Shown one piece after another: positions 8,138 through 15,881 of a stretch of 49,562 bases of DNA (position 1 is the stretch's first letter; each line of letters starts with the position of its first letter). Source of the stretch: Methylomonas sp. (lineage in GTDB: Bacteria; Pseudomonadota; Gammaproteobacteria; Methylococcales; Methylomonadaceae); NCBI GenBank assembly GCA_002929135.1, contig PESC01000040.1, forward strand, positions 1 to 49,562, read 5' to 3'. Below the pieces are notes generated by a model, which worked only from the letters and a program-made list of their open reading frames with translations, was not told where the DNA came from and did no database searches. The translations under genes were made by a program, and so were the position numbers.

Positions 8138-9703
8138 TTAAGGTTGCGCGAGTTGTTGAATGCGTAGCAGCAGGGCCGCACGATCAAACGGCGGTGTTTG
8201 TTGTTCGCTCAGGTACAGAGCCTGCCGGTAATAGCGCAAGGCGGCGTCATGCTTGTTCAGATGATCGAGCGCGATGGCCAGGTTGTACTGGTATAGCGCG
8301 TTGTCCGGCTCCAGGCCGACGGCAGCGAAATAGGCTGATTGGGCGTCACGCCAGCGCTGTGACGTGACATACAGATTGCCCAGCGCCGCATGGGTGGCGG
8401 CATTGGCCAGGTTTTTGTCGATCAAGTGTTTGAGACGGCTTTCGCGTTCGGATGGGTTTGCATTGGGCAGGTTTGCATCGGATTGGTTTTCGTCGGACTG
8501 GTTGGCATCGGCCAGCCGGGCCAGCGCGTTCAGCGCGAACGATTGTGTGCCATCCAGGCTCAGTGCCCGTTCGAACCAGTGTCTGGCCTGGGCCGTATTG
8601 CCCTGGCGTTCGGCAATGGCACCCAGGCCAAGCAAGGCATCGATGTTTCCGGGTTTGGCGGCCAACACCTCTTGGTAAAGCCGGGTTGCCGTGATGTCGT
8701 CACGGTTCTGGTAGGCGCGGTAGGCGTCGTCCAGGCGTTCGGCGATGTCGGGAACGCGGCGCTGGCGTCTGATTTCGATCGTGTTCGATACTTCGGCTAC
8801 TGGGCTGCCAGCCGCCTCACTATGGGCCAACGGCGTGATGGCGGCGCGGGGTTCGGACTGGAAGACCCCGGGTCGGGGTTGAAACAGGGGCTGAATCTGG
8901 CTGTTACCATGCGCCATCGGGGTTTCGGTGGGCGGAGTGGTTTTGGTGGCGGCCAATCTATCGATCGGCGCGGCGGGCGTGTCTGTTGGCACGTCAGCAT
9001 CTTGCGGTGGTGCGGACGTTGTGACCGTTGTCGTTGCTGCGTCCGTGCTGGCGGCCTCGGTTTCGACGATGGGTGCCGTGTAGGGATCGTGGGTGGGCAG
9101 TGTCTGCCAGTACAGCCAGGCTGCGGCCAGCACCAGACCGGACAGCGATGTCAGCATGATGAAACGCAAACCGCCGGGTTTGTTCCGGGTTTTGCGGGCG
9201 TTGGCAGCGATCAGGGTTTGCGCCAGCCGGTGCTCGCTGTCGGTTGAGCGGGGAGGGTTCTGGCTCTGGGGTGTGGCGTTTGGGTGGACAGATGCGGGTG
9301 CCGCAGCAGCAGGCGTGGTGTTGACGGCTTGCGGTTCAGGCTGGGCATTGGCCAGCGTGGCGTGCTCCTGAGAGTGGTCGGCGGAGGCGGTGTGGTGTGG
9401 CTCGTTACGGGTTGGCGGCAGCTTTGCCGGTGTCGCCGCTTCGTCATCCGTTGCTGCGGGTTCGATGTCGGCCAGTTCGAGCGGACTCGATGCCGGAGCC
9501 GCCGCCGATAGCGCCCCTGCCTGTTGTTTGTGCGGTGCGGTGCGTGGCATATCGGCCAGATCGAATGCCGGCAGCATGGCCAGTTCGACCAGGTCGGCAT
9601 CGGCCTTAACCGGGCTGACAGGCGCTGCGCGCTCTGTCACGCCATCGCCGCTTTGCGCTTTCTGTTTCTCGGCCTGTTTCAGGGCATTCAGCAACAGGCT
9701 CAT
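8138..9703 (-). CDS. MshN-like TPR protein of the pilus operon
   Basis: 521 residues. It begins MSLLLNALKQAEKQK, the start typical of secretin-operon TPR proteins. An Ala/Pro/Thr-rich cytoplasmic part follows, then one membrane helix near residues 180-200 (RFIMLTSLSGLVLAAAWLYW), a second Pro/Thr-rich linker, and TPR repeats from about residue 330 to the end (GNIDALLGLGAIAERQGN, AATHAALGNLYVTSQRW, PDNALYQYNLAIALDHLNKH). This is the shape of MshN/GspB-type proteins that help place the secretin. The TPR domain is interrupted by four Asn-rich pentapeptides encoded by a 15-bp repeat at 8450-8509. Start overlaps the secretin stop as ATGA. Confidence 0.82.
   Translation of the reverse strand: MSLLLNALKQAEKQKAQSGDGVTERAAPVSPVKADADLVELAMLPAFDLADMPRTAPHKQQAGALSAAAPASSPLELADIEPAATDDEAATPAKLPPTRNEPHHTASADHSQEHATLANAQPEPQAVNTTPAAAAPASVHPNATPQSQNPPRSTDSEHRLAQTLIAANARKTRNKPGGLRFIMLTSLSGLVLAAAWLYWQTLPTHDPYTAPIVETEAASTDAATTTVTTSAPPQDADVPTDTPAAPIDRLAATKTTPPTETPMAHGNSQIQPLFQPRPGVFQSEPRAAITPLAHSEAAGSPVAEVSNTIEIRRQRRVPDIAERLDDAYRAYQNRDDITATRLYQEVLAAKPGNIDALLGLGAIAERQGNTAQARHWFERALSLDGTQSFALNALARLADANQSDENQSDANLPNANPSERESRLKHLIDKNLANAATHAALGNLYVTSQRWRDAQSAYFAAVGLEPDNALYQYNLAIALDHLNKHDAALRYYRQALYLSEQQTPPFDRAALLLRIQQLAQP
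8450..8509 (-). repeat. 15-bp tandem repeat inside the TPR gene
   Basis: Four imperfect 15-bp units begin at 8450, 8465, 8480 and 8495 (plus strand GGATGGGTTTGCATT, GGGCAGGTTTGCATC and two more). On the coding strand they give Asn-rich pentapeptides of the NQSDE/NQSDA/NLPNA type. The unit is a multiple of three, so copy changes keep the frame. The segment is probably a flexible linker between TPR blocks. Confidence 0.75.
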
Positions 9704-11379
9704 CGCAGTTCCGGCACGTCGAAGTGAACAGGCTTGTTCTCCAGATAACTGCCGAAATCGCTCAGATCGCCCTTGATGTCGGCGGTTTTGATGACGCGCG
9801 GTCGCAGAAACACCACCAGCTCGGTCTTGCGGTTGTTGCGGGTCTTGAAGCCGAACAGGTTGTCGAGATAGGGGATTTTGCTCAAGCCCGGCGTACCCTG
9901 GGTTTCGTTCTCGGTATCGTTTTCCATCAGGCCGCCGATGATGCCGATGTCGCCGCTGTCGATTTGCAGAATGGATTCCATCTCACGCACCTGGATTACC
10001 GGTATCAGGCTGGGTATGTCTTCCAGCAGAGGGTTGGGATCCCGTACTTCGTCGGCGATGCGGGAGACCGTCGGCCTGGCATTGATGATGATGCGGCCAT
10101 TTTGGTCGATTTGTGGCGTCACGCTCATCACCAGGCCGACCGGCACGGTGTGCAGATGGGTTTCGATGGTTGCCAGCGTGTTGCCTTGCACAGACTGGGA
10201 TTGCTGGGCGGTGGTCGTGAAATAGACGTGGTTGTCCACCACCTTCAACACCGCCGTCTGGTTGTTGAGCACCATCAGTTTGGGGCTGGACAGTACCCGG
10301 GTGTTGCCAAAAGTGTTCAGCATCTTGATGGCGGCCAGCACTTCGCCGCCCCTGTAGGCCAGCATCGTGGCCGGGGTTGCCGAGGCCGCCGTCGATAGCA
10401 GGTTCTGGAAACTCTGGCTGAAACTGAACTTGCCGTTATCGGCCAGAACCGACCAGTCGATGCCGGCCTGATAATTGTCGGTCAGTTCGACTTCGACGAT
10501 GGTGGCTTCGATCAACACCTGGCGGCGGGCATGTTCCACGACGTTCTCGATGTATTTGCGTATTTCCTCATGCTGTTTTTCGCTGGCTTTGACGTTGATC
10601 ACGCCGGTTTCCTTGTGGGCGATGATGGCGTTTTCCATTGGCTGGTCAGCCGTTTGTTGCGCCGTTTGCTGGCCGGTCAAACTGAGTTGATGTACCGGCA
10701 GGCTGTCCTGGTTTCTGAGCAAGCCCCTGATGTTGTGCAACAGGGTGTCCCAGAACATGTGTATCGACAGCGACCTGACTTGGGTGGCGGAATTGCTGCT
10801 GCCGATTTCGCTGCCGCCCCCACCAGCGCCGCCAGCGCCTCCACCTCCACCTCCACCCACTGCCGCGCCGCCGGTGGAGGCGACTTGGGTGGCAATGCTG
10901 ATTTCGTTCTCGCTGCTGCGGTTGAGGTTGATGTAGGGCACGCTGTACTGGACGAAATACGGCGTGTCGGGTGAGACGATCAGGGTGCCGCCCTGAAACC
11001 GGTAACGGATGGGCGTTAGCCGCTTCAGCCGTTCCAGTATCTGTGGCAGGGTCTGGTCTATGGCATTGAGTGATACCGTGCCATCTATGCCCGGTGCAAT
11101 GTCGACATTGGTTTTGGCATCCCGTGCCAGTGCAAACAACAGCTCAGCTATGGGCACGTCGTGCACGACGACGGTGAATACGTCTTCCTGCCGCAAGGCT
11201 GCGGGCGGCGGCAAGAGTGGTTGCGTCAGAGCCGGTGCGGGAATCTGCCCATCCGCCTGAGCCGCATCTGGCGGCGGGAGATGGCCTGCCGAGTCGTCGA
11301 ACGGCTTGGGGGCGCAGCCGCTCAGCACCACACTGAGGACGAGAGACGAGGATGAAAACCGTTTTCCGAGCTTGAGCAT
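9700..11379 (-). CDS. mshL: MshL-family secretin, outer-membrane lipoprotein
   Basis: About 559 residues from the ATG at 11377-11379. That start places a lipoprotein signal right at the N-terminus, with lipobox LSGC near residue 22; the frame runs on to 11493 without signal. Domains: STN-like N0 (VVVHDVPIAELLFALARDAKTNVDI), then a Gly-rich linker, an N1-type domain (RRQVLIEATIVEVELTDNYQAGIDW) and the secretin C-domain (FGNTRVLSSPKLMVLNNQTAVLKV, VPVGLVMSVTPQI, GIIGGLMENDTENETQGTPG, ELVVFLRPRVI). It forms the outer-membrane gate for the pilus. It is the first gene seen in the operon; its promoter should lie in 11380-11500, but I found no convincing box. The symbol rests on family and context. 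Confidence 0.9.
   Translation of the reverse strand: MLKLGKRFSSSSLVLSVVLSGCAPKPFDDSAGHLPPPDAAQADGQIPAPALTQPLLPPPAALRQEDVFTVVVHDVPIAELLFALARDAKTNVDIAPGIDGTVSLNAIDQTLPQILERLKRLTPIRYRFQGGTLIVSPDTPYFVQYSVPYINLNRSSENEISIATQVASTGGAAVGGGGGGGAGGAGGGGSEIGSSNSATQVRSLSIHMFWDTLLHNIRGLLRNQDSLPVHQLSLTGQQTAQQTADQPMENAIIAHKETGVINVKASEKQHEEIRKYIENVVEHARRQVLIEATIVEVELTDNYQAGIDWSVLADNGKFSFSQSFQNLLSTAASATPATMLAYRGGEVLAAIKMLNTFGNTRVLSSPKLMVLNNQTAVLKVVDNHVYFTTTAQQSQSVQGNTLATIETHLHTVPVGLVMSVTPQIDQNGRIIINARPTVSRIADEVRDPNPLLEDIPSLIPVIQVREMESILQIDSGDIGIIGGLMENDTENETQGTPGLSKIPYLDNLFGFKTRNNRKTELVVFLRPRVIKTADIKGDLSDFGSYLENKPVHFDVPELR
10812..10876 (-). repeat. Gly-rich linker coding repeat in the secretin
   Basis: Plus-strand CCACCT/CCACCGCC repeats encode a run of Gly with a few Ala between the N0 and N1 domains (AAVGGGGGGGAGGAGGGGS). 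It is low-complexity trinucleotide DNA; length changes would keep frame and only alter the linker. Confidence 0.75.
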
Positions 11380-11458
11380 AAATTCTTGAAGGGTTCTATT
11401 GGACGTAATTTTGAGAAAGCTCGACGAGGTTTTCGTTAAAGAGAGGTGTTTCCTCGCT

Positions 11459-11554
11459 CTCCCACGGTTTTGGTGGGAATCCATGCTGGGCAAGCCACGA
11501 ACCTCTGGCCTTCGCCTCCGGCATGCATTCCCGCGTAGAGCGTTGGAACGAGAG
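11459..11554. repeat. Composite hairpin repeat, copy A (diverged)
   Basis: Two imperfect hairpins (CCCACGGTTTTGGTGGG and TTCCCGCGTAGAGCGTTGGAA) flank a conserved core, ACGAACCTCTGGCCTTCG then CCGGCATGCAT. The copy ends AACGAGAG. It matches copies B and C below. Confidence 0.8.
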
Positions 11555-11585
11555 CTAAGCCATCTCCCTCAGGGGAGAGCAAAGC

Positions 11586-11596
11586 GGGGGGGGGGG
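11586..11596 (+). repeat. G11 homopolymer
   Basis: A run of 11 G on the plus strand in non-coding DNA between repeat copies A and B. Such runs are prone to slippage and to sequencing error; no reading frame of interest crosses it. Confidence 0.85.
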
Positions 11597-11652
11597 CGAA
11601 GCCGGTTGGGGTGAAGGGAGGGCGCTTTGGCCTTACAGAATCGTCCTTTTCT

Positions 11653-11744
11653 GGTTCCCACGGTTTCCGTGGGAACCCATACAAGCACAAACCTCTGGCC
11701 TTCGAGTTCGGTATGCATTTCCACGCAGAGCGTGGGAACGAGAG
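11653..11744. repeat. Composite hairpin repeat, copy B
   Basis: Starts with a perfect 11-bp hairpin, GGTTCCCACGG-TTT-CCGTGGGAACC (11653-11677). The shared core follows (AAACCTCTGGCCTTCG, then CGGTATGCAT), and it ends with hairpin TTCCACGCAGAGCGTGGGAA and AACGAGAG. It is the best preserved copy for the first hairpin. Confidence 0.88.
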
Positions 11745-11768
11745 CCAAACAGGCGTTAGTCTTTTCGG

Positions 11769-12041
11769 TCAATCGCCGGTTGTCGGGTCGATAATCGTGG
11801 AAACTTTTTCGATTCTGTCGGCTGGAAACCCGCCTTGTTCGGCATGCTCGCGGACAGACTGCTCGCTGTCGGCGATATAAACACAGTACACCTTGTCGGT
11901 GGTGACGTAGCTATGCAGCCATTGAATATGGGTTCCCATGTTGCGCAAGACGCCGCAAGATTTTTGCGAAATGGCGTGTAGATCGGCCTGCGACAAATCG
12001 CCAGCACCGGGAATGTCGCGTTCTATGATGTATTTCGGCAT
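11769..12041 (-). CDS. DUF4242 (SCO4226-like) small protein
   Basis: 90 residues beginning MPKYIIERDIPGAGDLS, a match in pattern to DUF4242 proteins, which have a ferredoxin-like fold and include nickel-binding SCO4226 of Streptomyces. Further family signs are HIQWLHSYVTTDKVYCVYIA and SEQSVREHAEQGGFPADRI. The start at 12039-12041 is supported by AGGAA about 6 nt upstream; the frame runs on to 12149 but that part lies in repeat DNA. It stands alone between repeat copies B and C. Function in this organism is unknown. Confidence 0.85.
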   Translation of the reverse strand: MPKYIIERDIPGAGDLSQADLHAISQKSCGVLRNMGTHIQWLHSYVTTDKVYCVYIADSEQSVREHAEQGGFPADRIEKVSTIIDPTTGD

Positions 12042-12453
12042 GATGTTTCCTGTGTAATGAAAAATTAGACTGTTTGGTTCAACGGTTGTCGAGAACCCAT
12101 ACTGGGCAAGCACGAACCTCTGGTCTTCGCGTCCGGTATGCATTCCCACGCAGAGCGTGGGAATGAGAGCTATCCAGTGGTTTTCGCTGAATGGTTGCCC
12201 TGTTTTTTCGATGACCGCTGTGTTTACGGCCCATTAAAAGTAGCCTACCCGTTATTTTTGGCAACAAACACTCTAAAATTTGACGGCATTGACTTTGCCC
12301 ATCTCACGTAGAGAGAGTGGGAAGGGGCTGAACGGTTATACCAACGTAGAACCCACTCGGTTTTGGGTGATAATACCAGTTCCGAACAATCACCAGCCCA
12401 CGCCGCACACCCGCTGCGCTCTGCCCCGCCTTTCCGCAACAACCTTTTACACC
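12042..12453. other. Non-coding stretch between DUF4242 gene and mrcB
   Basis: About 410 bp. It contains repeat copy C (12078-12200) and, at 12324-12340, GGGGCTGAACGGTTATA, which resembles the ends of the 84-bp element at 37609. GGTGATAATACC near 12366 contains a possible -10 (GATAAT) for mrcB without a clear -35. I see no RNA gene. Confidence 0.6.
12078..12200. repeat. Composite hairpin repeat, copy C
   Basis: The first hairpin is decayed (GTCGAGAACCCATACTGGG). The core AAGCACGAACCTCTGG and CCGGTATGCATT is intact. The second hairpin is perfect: ATTCCCACGC-AGA-GCGTGGGAAT (12142-12164). A further conserved tail at 12172-12200 contains CCAGTGGTTTTCGCTGAA, also found in copy D at the far right of the window. 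Confidence 0.88.
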
Positions 12454-14790
12454 ATGACCAGAAGACCCAGGCCCAGAGTCCGCCAGCCGCGCAATCGCCG
12501 TCGCAGACAACAAACACGTTCGAGCTGGCTCATCAAGCTTTTGCTGCCTGTCGTCCTCGTCGGCGGTTTTGCACTGGCATCGTACATCGGCTACCTAGAT
12601 TACACTGTCCGCGAGCAGTTCGAAGGCAAGCGTTGGGCGATTCCCGCCCGGGTTTATGCCAGCCCGGCCGAGCTTTACAAGGGGTTGCCCTATTCCAGCA
12701 AGGCGTTCGAAGACCTGTTGCTGCAACTGCATTATCGCCAGGATGCCCAGTTGGCGGGGGAGGGCGGCTATTTCATCAAAGGGCCGCAAGTCAATGTCAG
12801 AACCCGGGCGTTCCATTTTGGCGATACCTCGCAGGACAGCCGCAGTGTGAGCGTTAGTTTCGTTGGCGGCCAGATCGACCGCATCGTCGATACCGCTACC
12901 GGCAACGATCTGCCGATATTGCGCATGGATCCGGTGCAAATCGGCAGTTTTTACCCCACCCGCAAGGAGGATCGCATCCTGATAAAGCTGGAGGAAGCGC
13001 CGCCAACCTTGTTGCAAGGCCTGTTCTCCACCGAGGATCGCGACTTCTACCATCACTTTGGTTTATCGCCCAAAGGCATTGCCCGCGCCATGTGGGCCAA
13101 TGTCAAAGCCGGTGGCATGGTTCAGGGTGGCAGTACGATTACCCAGCAGTTGGTGAAAAACTTTTTTCTGACGCCGGAACGCAGCCTGACCCGCAAGCTC
13201 AACGAAGCCCTGATGTCGTTGATTCTGGAATACCGTTACAGCAAGGATGAAATCCTGGAAGCCTATCTCAACGAGATTTTTCTGGGTCAGGACGGCGGCA
13301 GCGCGGTTCACGGCTTTGGCCTGGCCAGCGAATTTTACTTCGGCCAATCGCTGAAAACCCTGAATCTGCATCAGGTTGCCACTCTGGTTGCCTTGGTGCG
13401 CGGCCCGTCTTACTACGACCCGCGCCGTAACCCCGAACGCGCGACCGACCGCCGCAATCTGGTGCTGGATGCCATGGTCGAAGAAGGCTACATCAAACCC
13501 GAACAGGCCGATGAAGCTAAACGCGCACCCCTGGGTGTGGCCGCTGTGACCCATCGTTCGGCCAACCGTTACCCTGGGTTCATTGATCTGGTCAAACGCC
13601 AGCTCAAGCAGGAATACAAGGAAGACGATCTGACATCGGAAGGCCTGCGCATCGTCACCACACTCGACAGCCAGGTTCAGGATACGCTGGAACAAACCAT
13701 CGCCAGCAAGCTCCAGCGCCTGGAGCGCAATGCCAAGAGCCGCGAGCTGGAAACCGCCGTCATCGTCACCCGGCGCGACAATGGCGAAATCGTCGCCATG
13801 GCCGGTGGCCGCGACCCCAGCGAGACCGGCTTCAACCGTGCGCTCGATGCGGTAAGGCCCATCGGTTCGCTCATCAAGCCCGTGGTTTACCTGACGGCGC
13901 TGGATTATCCCGACCGCTACACCATTACCACACCGGTCAGCGACACCCGGCTGGAAATCCCGGCGGAAGCAGGCAAAACCTGGTCGCCGGACAATTTCGA
14001 CAACCAGGAACACGGCGTCGTGCCCTTGTACAGTGCGCTGGCGCATTCCTACAACATGGCCACCGTTCGTATCGGCATGGATATTGGCCTCGGCAGGGTG
14101 GCCAACACGCTGAAAAGCATGGGCGTCAGTCGGCCAGTCGAACTGTTTCCGTCGTTTTTGCTGGGCGCTTCGGCGCTGACGCCGCTGGAAGTGACGCAAA
14201 TCTATCAAACCCTGGCCGGTGACGGTTTCGCCACGCCGTTGCGTTCGATTCGCGCCGTCAATGCCGCCGACGGCCATGCTCTGCAAAGCTACCCGTTCAC
14301 GGTACGACAAGCTGTCGATCCGGGCGCAACCTTCATCACCAACACCATATTGCAAGAGGTGATGCGCATCGGCACGGGCCGCTCGGCTTACAACTACTTG
14401 CCCGCCCAGATGAACCTGGTCGGCAAGACCGGCACCACCAACCAGTTGCGCGACAGTTGGTTCGCCGGTTTCAGCGGTGACTATCTGTCGGTGGTGTGGG
14501 TTGGCCGTGACGATAACAAATCGACCGGGCTGACCGGCGGTAGCGGTGCTTTGCAAATCTGGGCGGAATTGATGCGGCAGGTCAGCAAGGTTCCCGTGCA
14601 ACTTGTTGCGCCCGACACCATCGAAATGAAGTGGGTCGACATGGCAAACGGCCAGTTGACCGCAGAAAGCTGCCCCGGCGCCCGCTTGCTACCCTTTGCC
14701 GAAGGTTCCGGCCCCAGCGGCTACAGCGAATGCGGCGGCGCAACGCCAGATGGCGAAGGCTCCTGGCTCAACCAACTCAACCCTTTTTGA
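12454..14790 (+). CDS. mrcB: Penicillin-binding protein 1B, bifunctional
   Basis: 778 residues from the ATG at 12454 (E. coli PBP1B is 844). An Arg-rich cytoplasmic tail precedes one membrane helix (LIKLLLPVVLVGGFALASYIGYL), then a UvrB-like UB2H region, the GT51 glycosyltransferase and the transpeptidase. Key residues: glycosyltransferase Glu194 in EDRDFYHHFG with QGGSTITQQLVKNFF; transpeptidase Ser472 in GSLIK, Ser532 in SYN and Lys658 in KTGTT. It polymerises and crosslinks peptidoglycan at the inner membrane. The frame is open upstream to 12280, but the basic tail at 12454 is the family start. LolA follows 3 bp later. Confidence 0.95.
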   Translation: MTRRPRPRVRQPRNRRRRQQTRSSWLIKLLLPVVLVGGFALASYIGYLDYTVREQFEGKRWAIPARVYASPAELYKGLPYSSKAFEDLLLQLHYRQDAQLAGEGGYFIKGPQVNVRTRAFHFGDTSQDSRSVSVSFVGGQIDRIVDTATGNDLPILRMDPVQIGSFYPTRKEDRILIKLEEAPPTLLQGLFSTEDRDFYHHFGLSPKGIARAMWANVKAGGMVQGGSTITQQLVKNFFLTPERSLTRKLNEALMSLILEYRYSKDEILEAYLNEIFLGQDGGSAVHGFGLASEFYFGQSLKTLNLHQVATLVALVRGPSYYDPRRNPERATDRRNLVLDAMVEEGYIKPEQADEAKRAPLGVAAVTHRSANRYPGFIDLVKRQLKQEYKEDDLTSEGLRIVTTLDSQVQDTLEQTIASKLQRLERNAKSRELETAVIVTRRDNGEIVAMAGGRDPSETGFNRALDAVRPIGSLIKPVVYLTALDYPDRYTITTPVSDTRLEIPAEAGKTWSPDNFDNQEHGVVPLYSALAHSYNMATVRIGMDIGLGRVANTLKSMGVSRPVELFPSFLLGASALTPLEVTQIYQTLAGDGFATPLRSIRAVNAADGHALQSYPFTVRQAVDPGATFITNTILQEVMRIGTGRSAYNYLPAQMNLVGKTGTTNQLRDSWFAGFSGDYLSVVWVGRDDNKSTGLTGGSGALQIWAELMRQVSKVPVQLVAPDTIEMKWVDMANGQLTAESCPGARLLPFAEGSGPSGYSECGGATPDGEGSWLNQLNPF

Positions 14791-14793
14791 CCT

Positions 14794-15411
14794 ATGAAAA
14801 TAATCCTGACCACCTGTTTTTTACTTTTAAGCGTTTGCCAGACGGCAATGGCTGCCGAACCGGTCGATCAACTGAAAGCCCTGCTGAAAACCAGCGCCAG
14901 TTTGTCCGCCGATTTCAAGCAAGTCAGCATCAACCCGGCAGGGCAGGCCACGCACAGCAGTTTTGGCACGTTCTATCTCAGCCGCCCCGGCAGATTCCGC
15001 TGGAACTACCAAAAGCCCTTCGTGCAGGAAATCGTGTCTAACGGCGGCAAAGTCTGGTTTTACGATGCCGACCTGGAACAGGTGACGGTCAAGCAGCTCG
15101 ATGATTCTTTGGGTTCGACGCCGGCGCTGCTACTGACCGGCGATGTCGATATCGAGGAAAAATTCATCCTGCACGATCAAGGCAGCGATAACGACTTGAA
15201 CTGGGTGAAGCTTTCGCCGAAAAACGAGGACAGCGGCTTCAAGTATATTTTGATCGGCCTCAATGACGGGCAGCTGGGCGGCATGGAACTCAGCGACAAT
15301 TTCGGCCAGTTGACGCGCATCTACTTCTCCAACATTAAGACCAACCCAACGCTCAATCCCGGCCTGTTCGAGTTCAAACCACCGAAGAACGCTGATGTGT
15401 TTGAGAATTGA
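14794..15411 (+). CDS. lolA: Outer-membrane lipoprotein carrier LolA
   Basis: 205 residues, the usual LolA size. A signal peptide (MKIILTTCFLLLSVCQTAMA) is followed by the LolA pattern: LSADFKQVSINPAG, FYLSRPGRFRWNYQKPF, SNGGKVWFYDADLEQVTV, LSPKNEDSGFKYI and a C-terminal NPGLFEFKPPKNADV. It shuttles lipoproteins from LolCDE to LolB across the periplasm. It lies 3 bp after mrcB with no good Shine-Dalgarno, so translation may be coupled. The neighbouring aas/lplT/lnt genes serve the same lipoprotein pathway. Confidence 0.95.
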   Translation: MKIILTTCFLLLSVCQTAMAAEPVDQLKALLKTSASLSADFKQVSINPAGQATHSSFGTFYLSRPGRFRWNYQKPFVQEIVSNGGKVWFYDADLEQVTVKQLDDSLGSTPALLLTGDVDIEEKFILHDQGSDNDLNWVKLSPKNEDSGFKYILIGLNDGQLGGMELSDNFGQLTRIYFSNIKTNPTLNPGLFEFKPPKNADVFEN

Positions 15412-15464
15412 TCAGGGTTTCGCGTAACAAGCGCCAAACCATTTGCCATCGCCGATCATCATTC

Positions 15465-15794
15465 TTACTCCAAAACCGCCCATTTAATCCCGGTAATCAA
15501 TAAATCGACCGCCGCCAAAATTTTGCCTCGTAGTGATTCCAGATCGGATACTTTGGTACCTAAACTATTTGGCGGAATAGCAGCTATTTCCTGCGCAACC
15601 AGCAAATAGTGCTGTTGTTCGAATTCAAAAACCGGATTCAAGCGAGTAATGGGCTTTTGTTCGGCCAGTTTGATGGCAGGAATCAGCAACAGGGTTTTCA
15701 GTTCGTCCAGAAAATCGCTTTGGATATCGAGCAAAAAGGGGTAGCGGTCTTGGATTTACCGGTTGTGATTGCGGTACAGGCCAAACTGCGCCAT
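15465..15794 (-). pseudogene. CcdB-type gyrase toxin gene with an early stop
   Basis: From the ATG at 15792-15794 the frame reads MAQFGLYRNHNR, then an in-frame TAA (codon 13, 15756-15758), then IQDRYPFLLDIQSDFLDELK and on through PNSLGTKVSDLESLRGKILA to 15465. The joined product is the CcdB family layout and near-normal length. An open frame of 89 residues can begin only after the stop, at TTG 15734. I see no CcdA antitoxin gene on its 5' side, where only about 65 bp separate it from aas. Either the toxin is dead and its antitoxin lost, or the remaining fragment is inert. It is convergent with lolA. Confidence 0.8.
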
Positions 15795-15881
15795 CAAAAA
15801 CACGAACGCCGAAACTTTAGTCATTTATAGTCATCCGGATTTCACAATTCGCTTGTTACCATGCCCCGAAGGAGGCAAATC

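Larger units (their letters stand above)
11380..11768. other. Non-coding stretch between secretin and DUF4242 genes
   Basis: About 390 bp without a credible gene; the small frames here are repeat-derived. It holds repeat copies A (11459-11554) and B (11653-11744), a G11 homopolymer at 11586-11596, and a CCCTC/GAGGG-type stretch at 11562-11625 (CCCTCAGGGGAG, GGGGTGAAGGGAGGG) like the intergenic repeats common in bacteria. The secretin promoter is expected at its left end but was not recognised. Confidence 0.7.

Noticed and set aside
11436-11772. Short minus-strand frames of 67-84 codons
   Set aside because: They share text with one another only because they cross the hairpin repeats; no ribosome sites or family signs.
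13063-14601. A 512-codon open frame on the minus strand opposite mrcB
   Set aside because: It is the antisense of a confident PBP1B gene with all catalytic motifs; long antisense frames are expected in GC-rich coding DNA.
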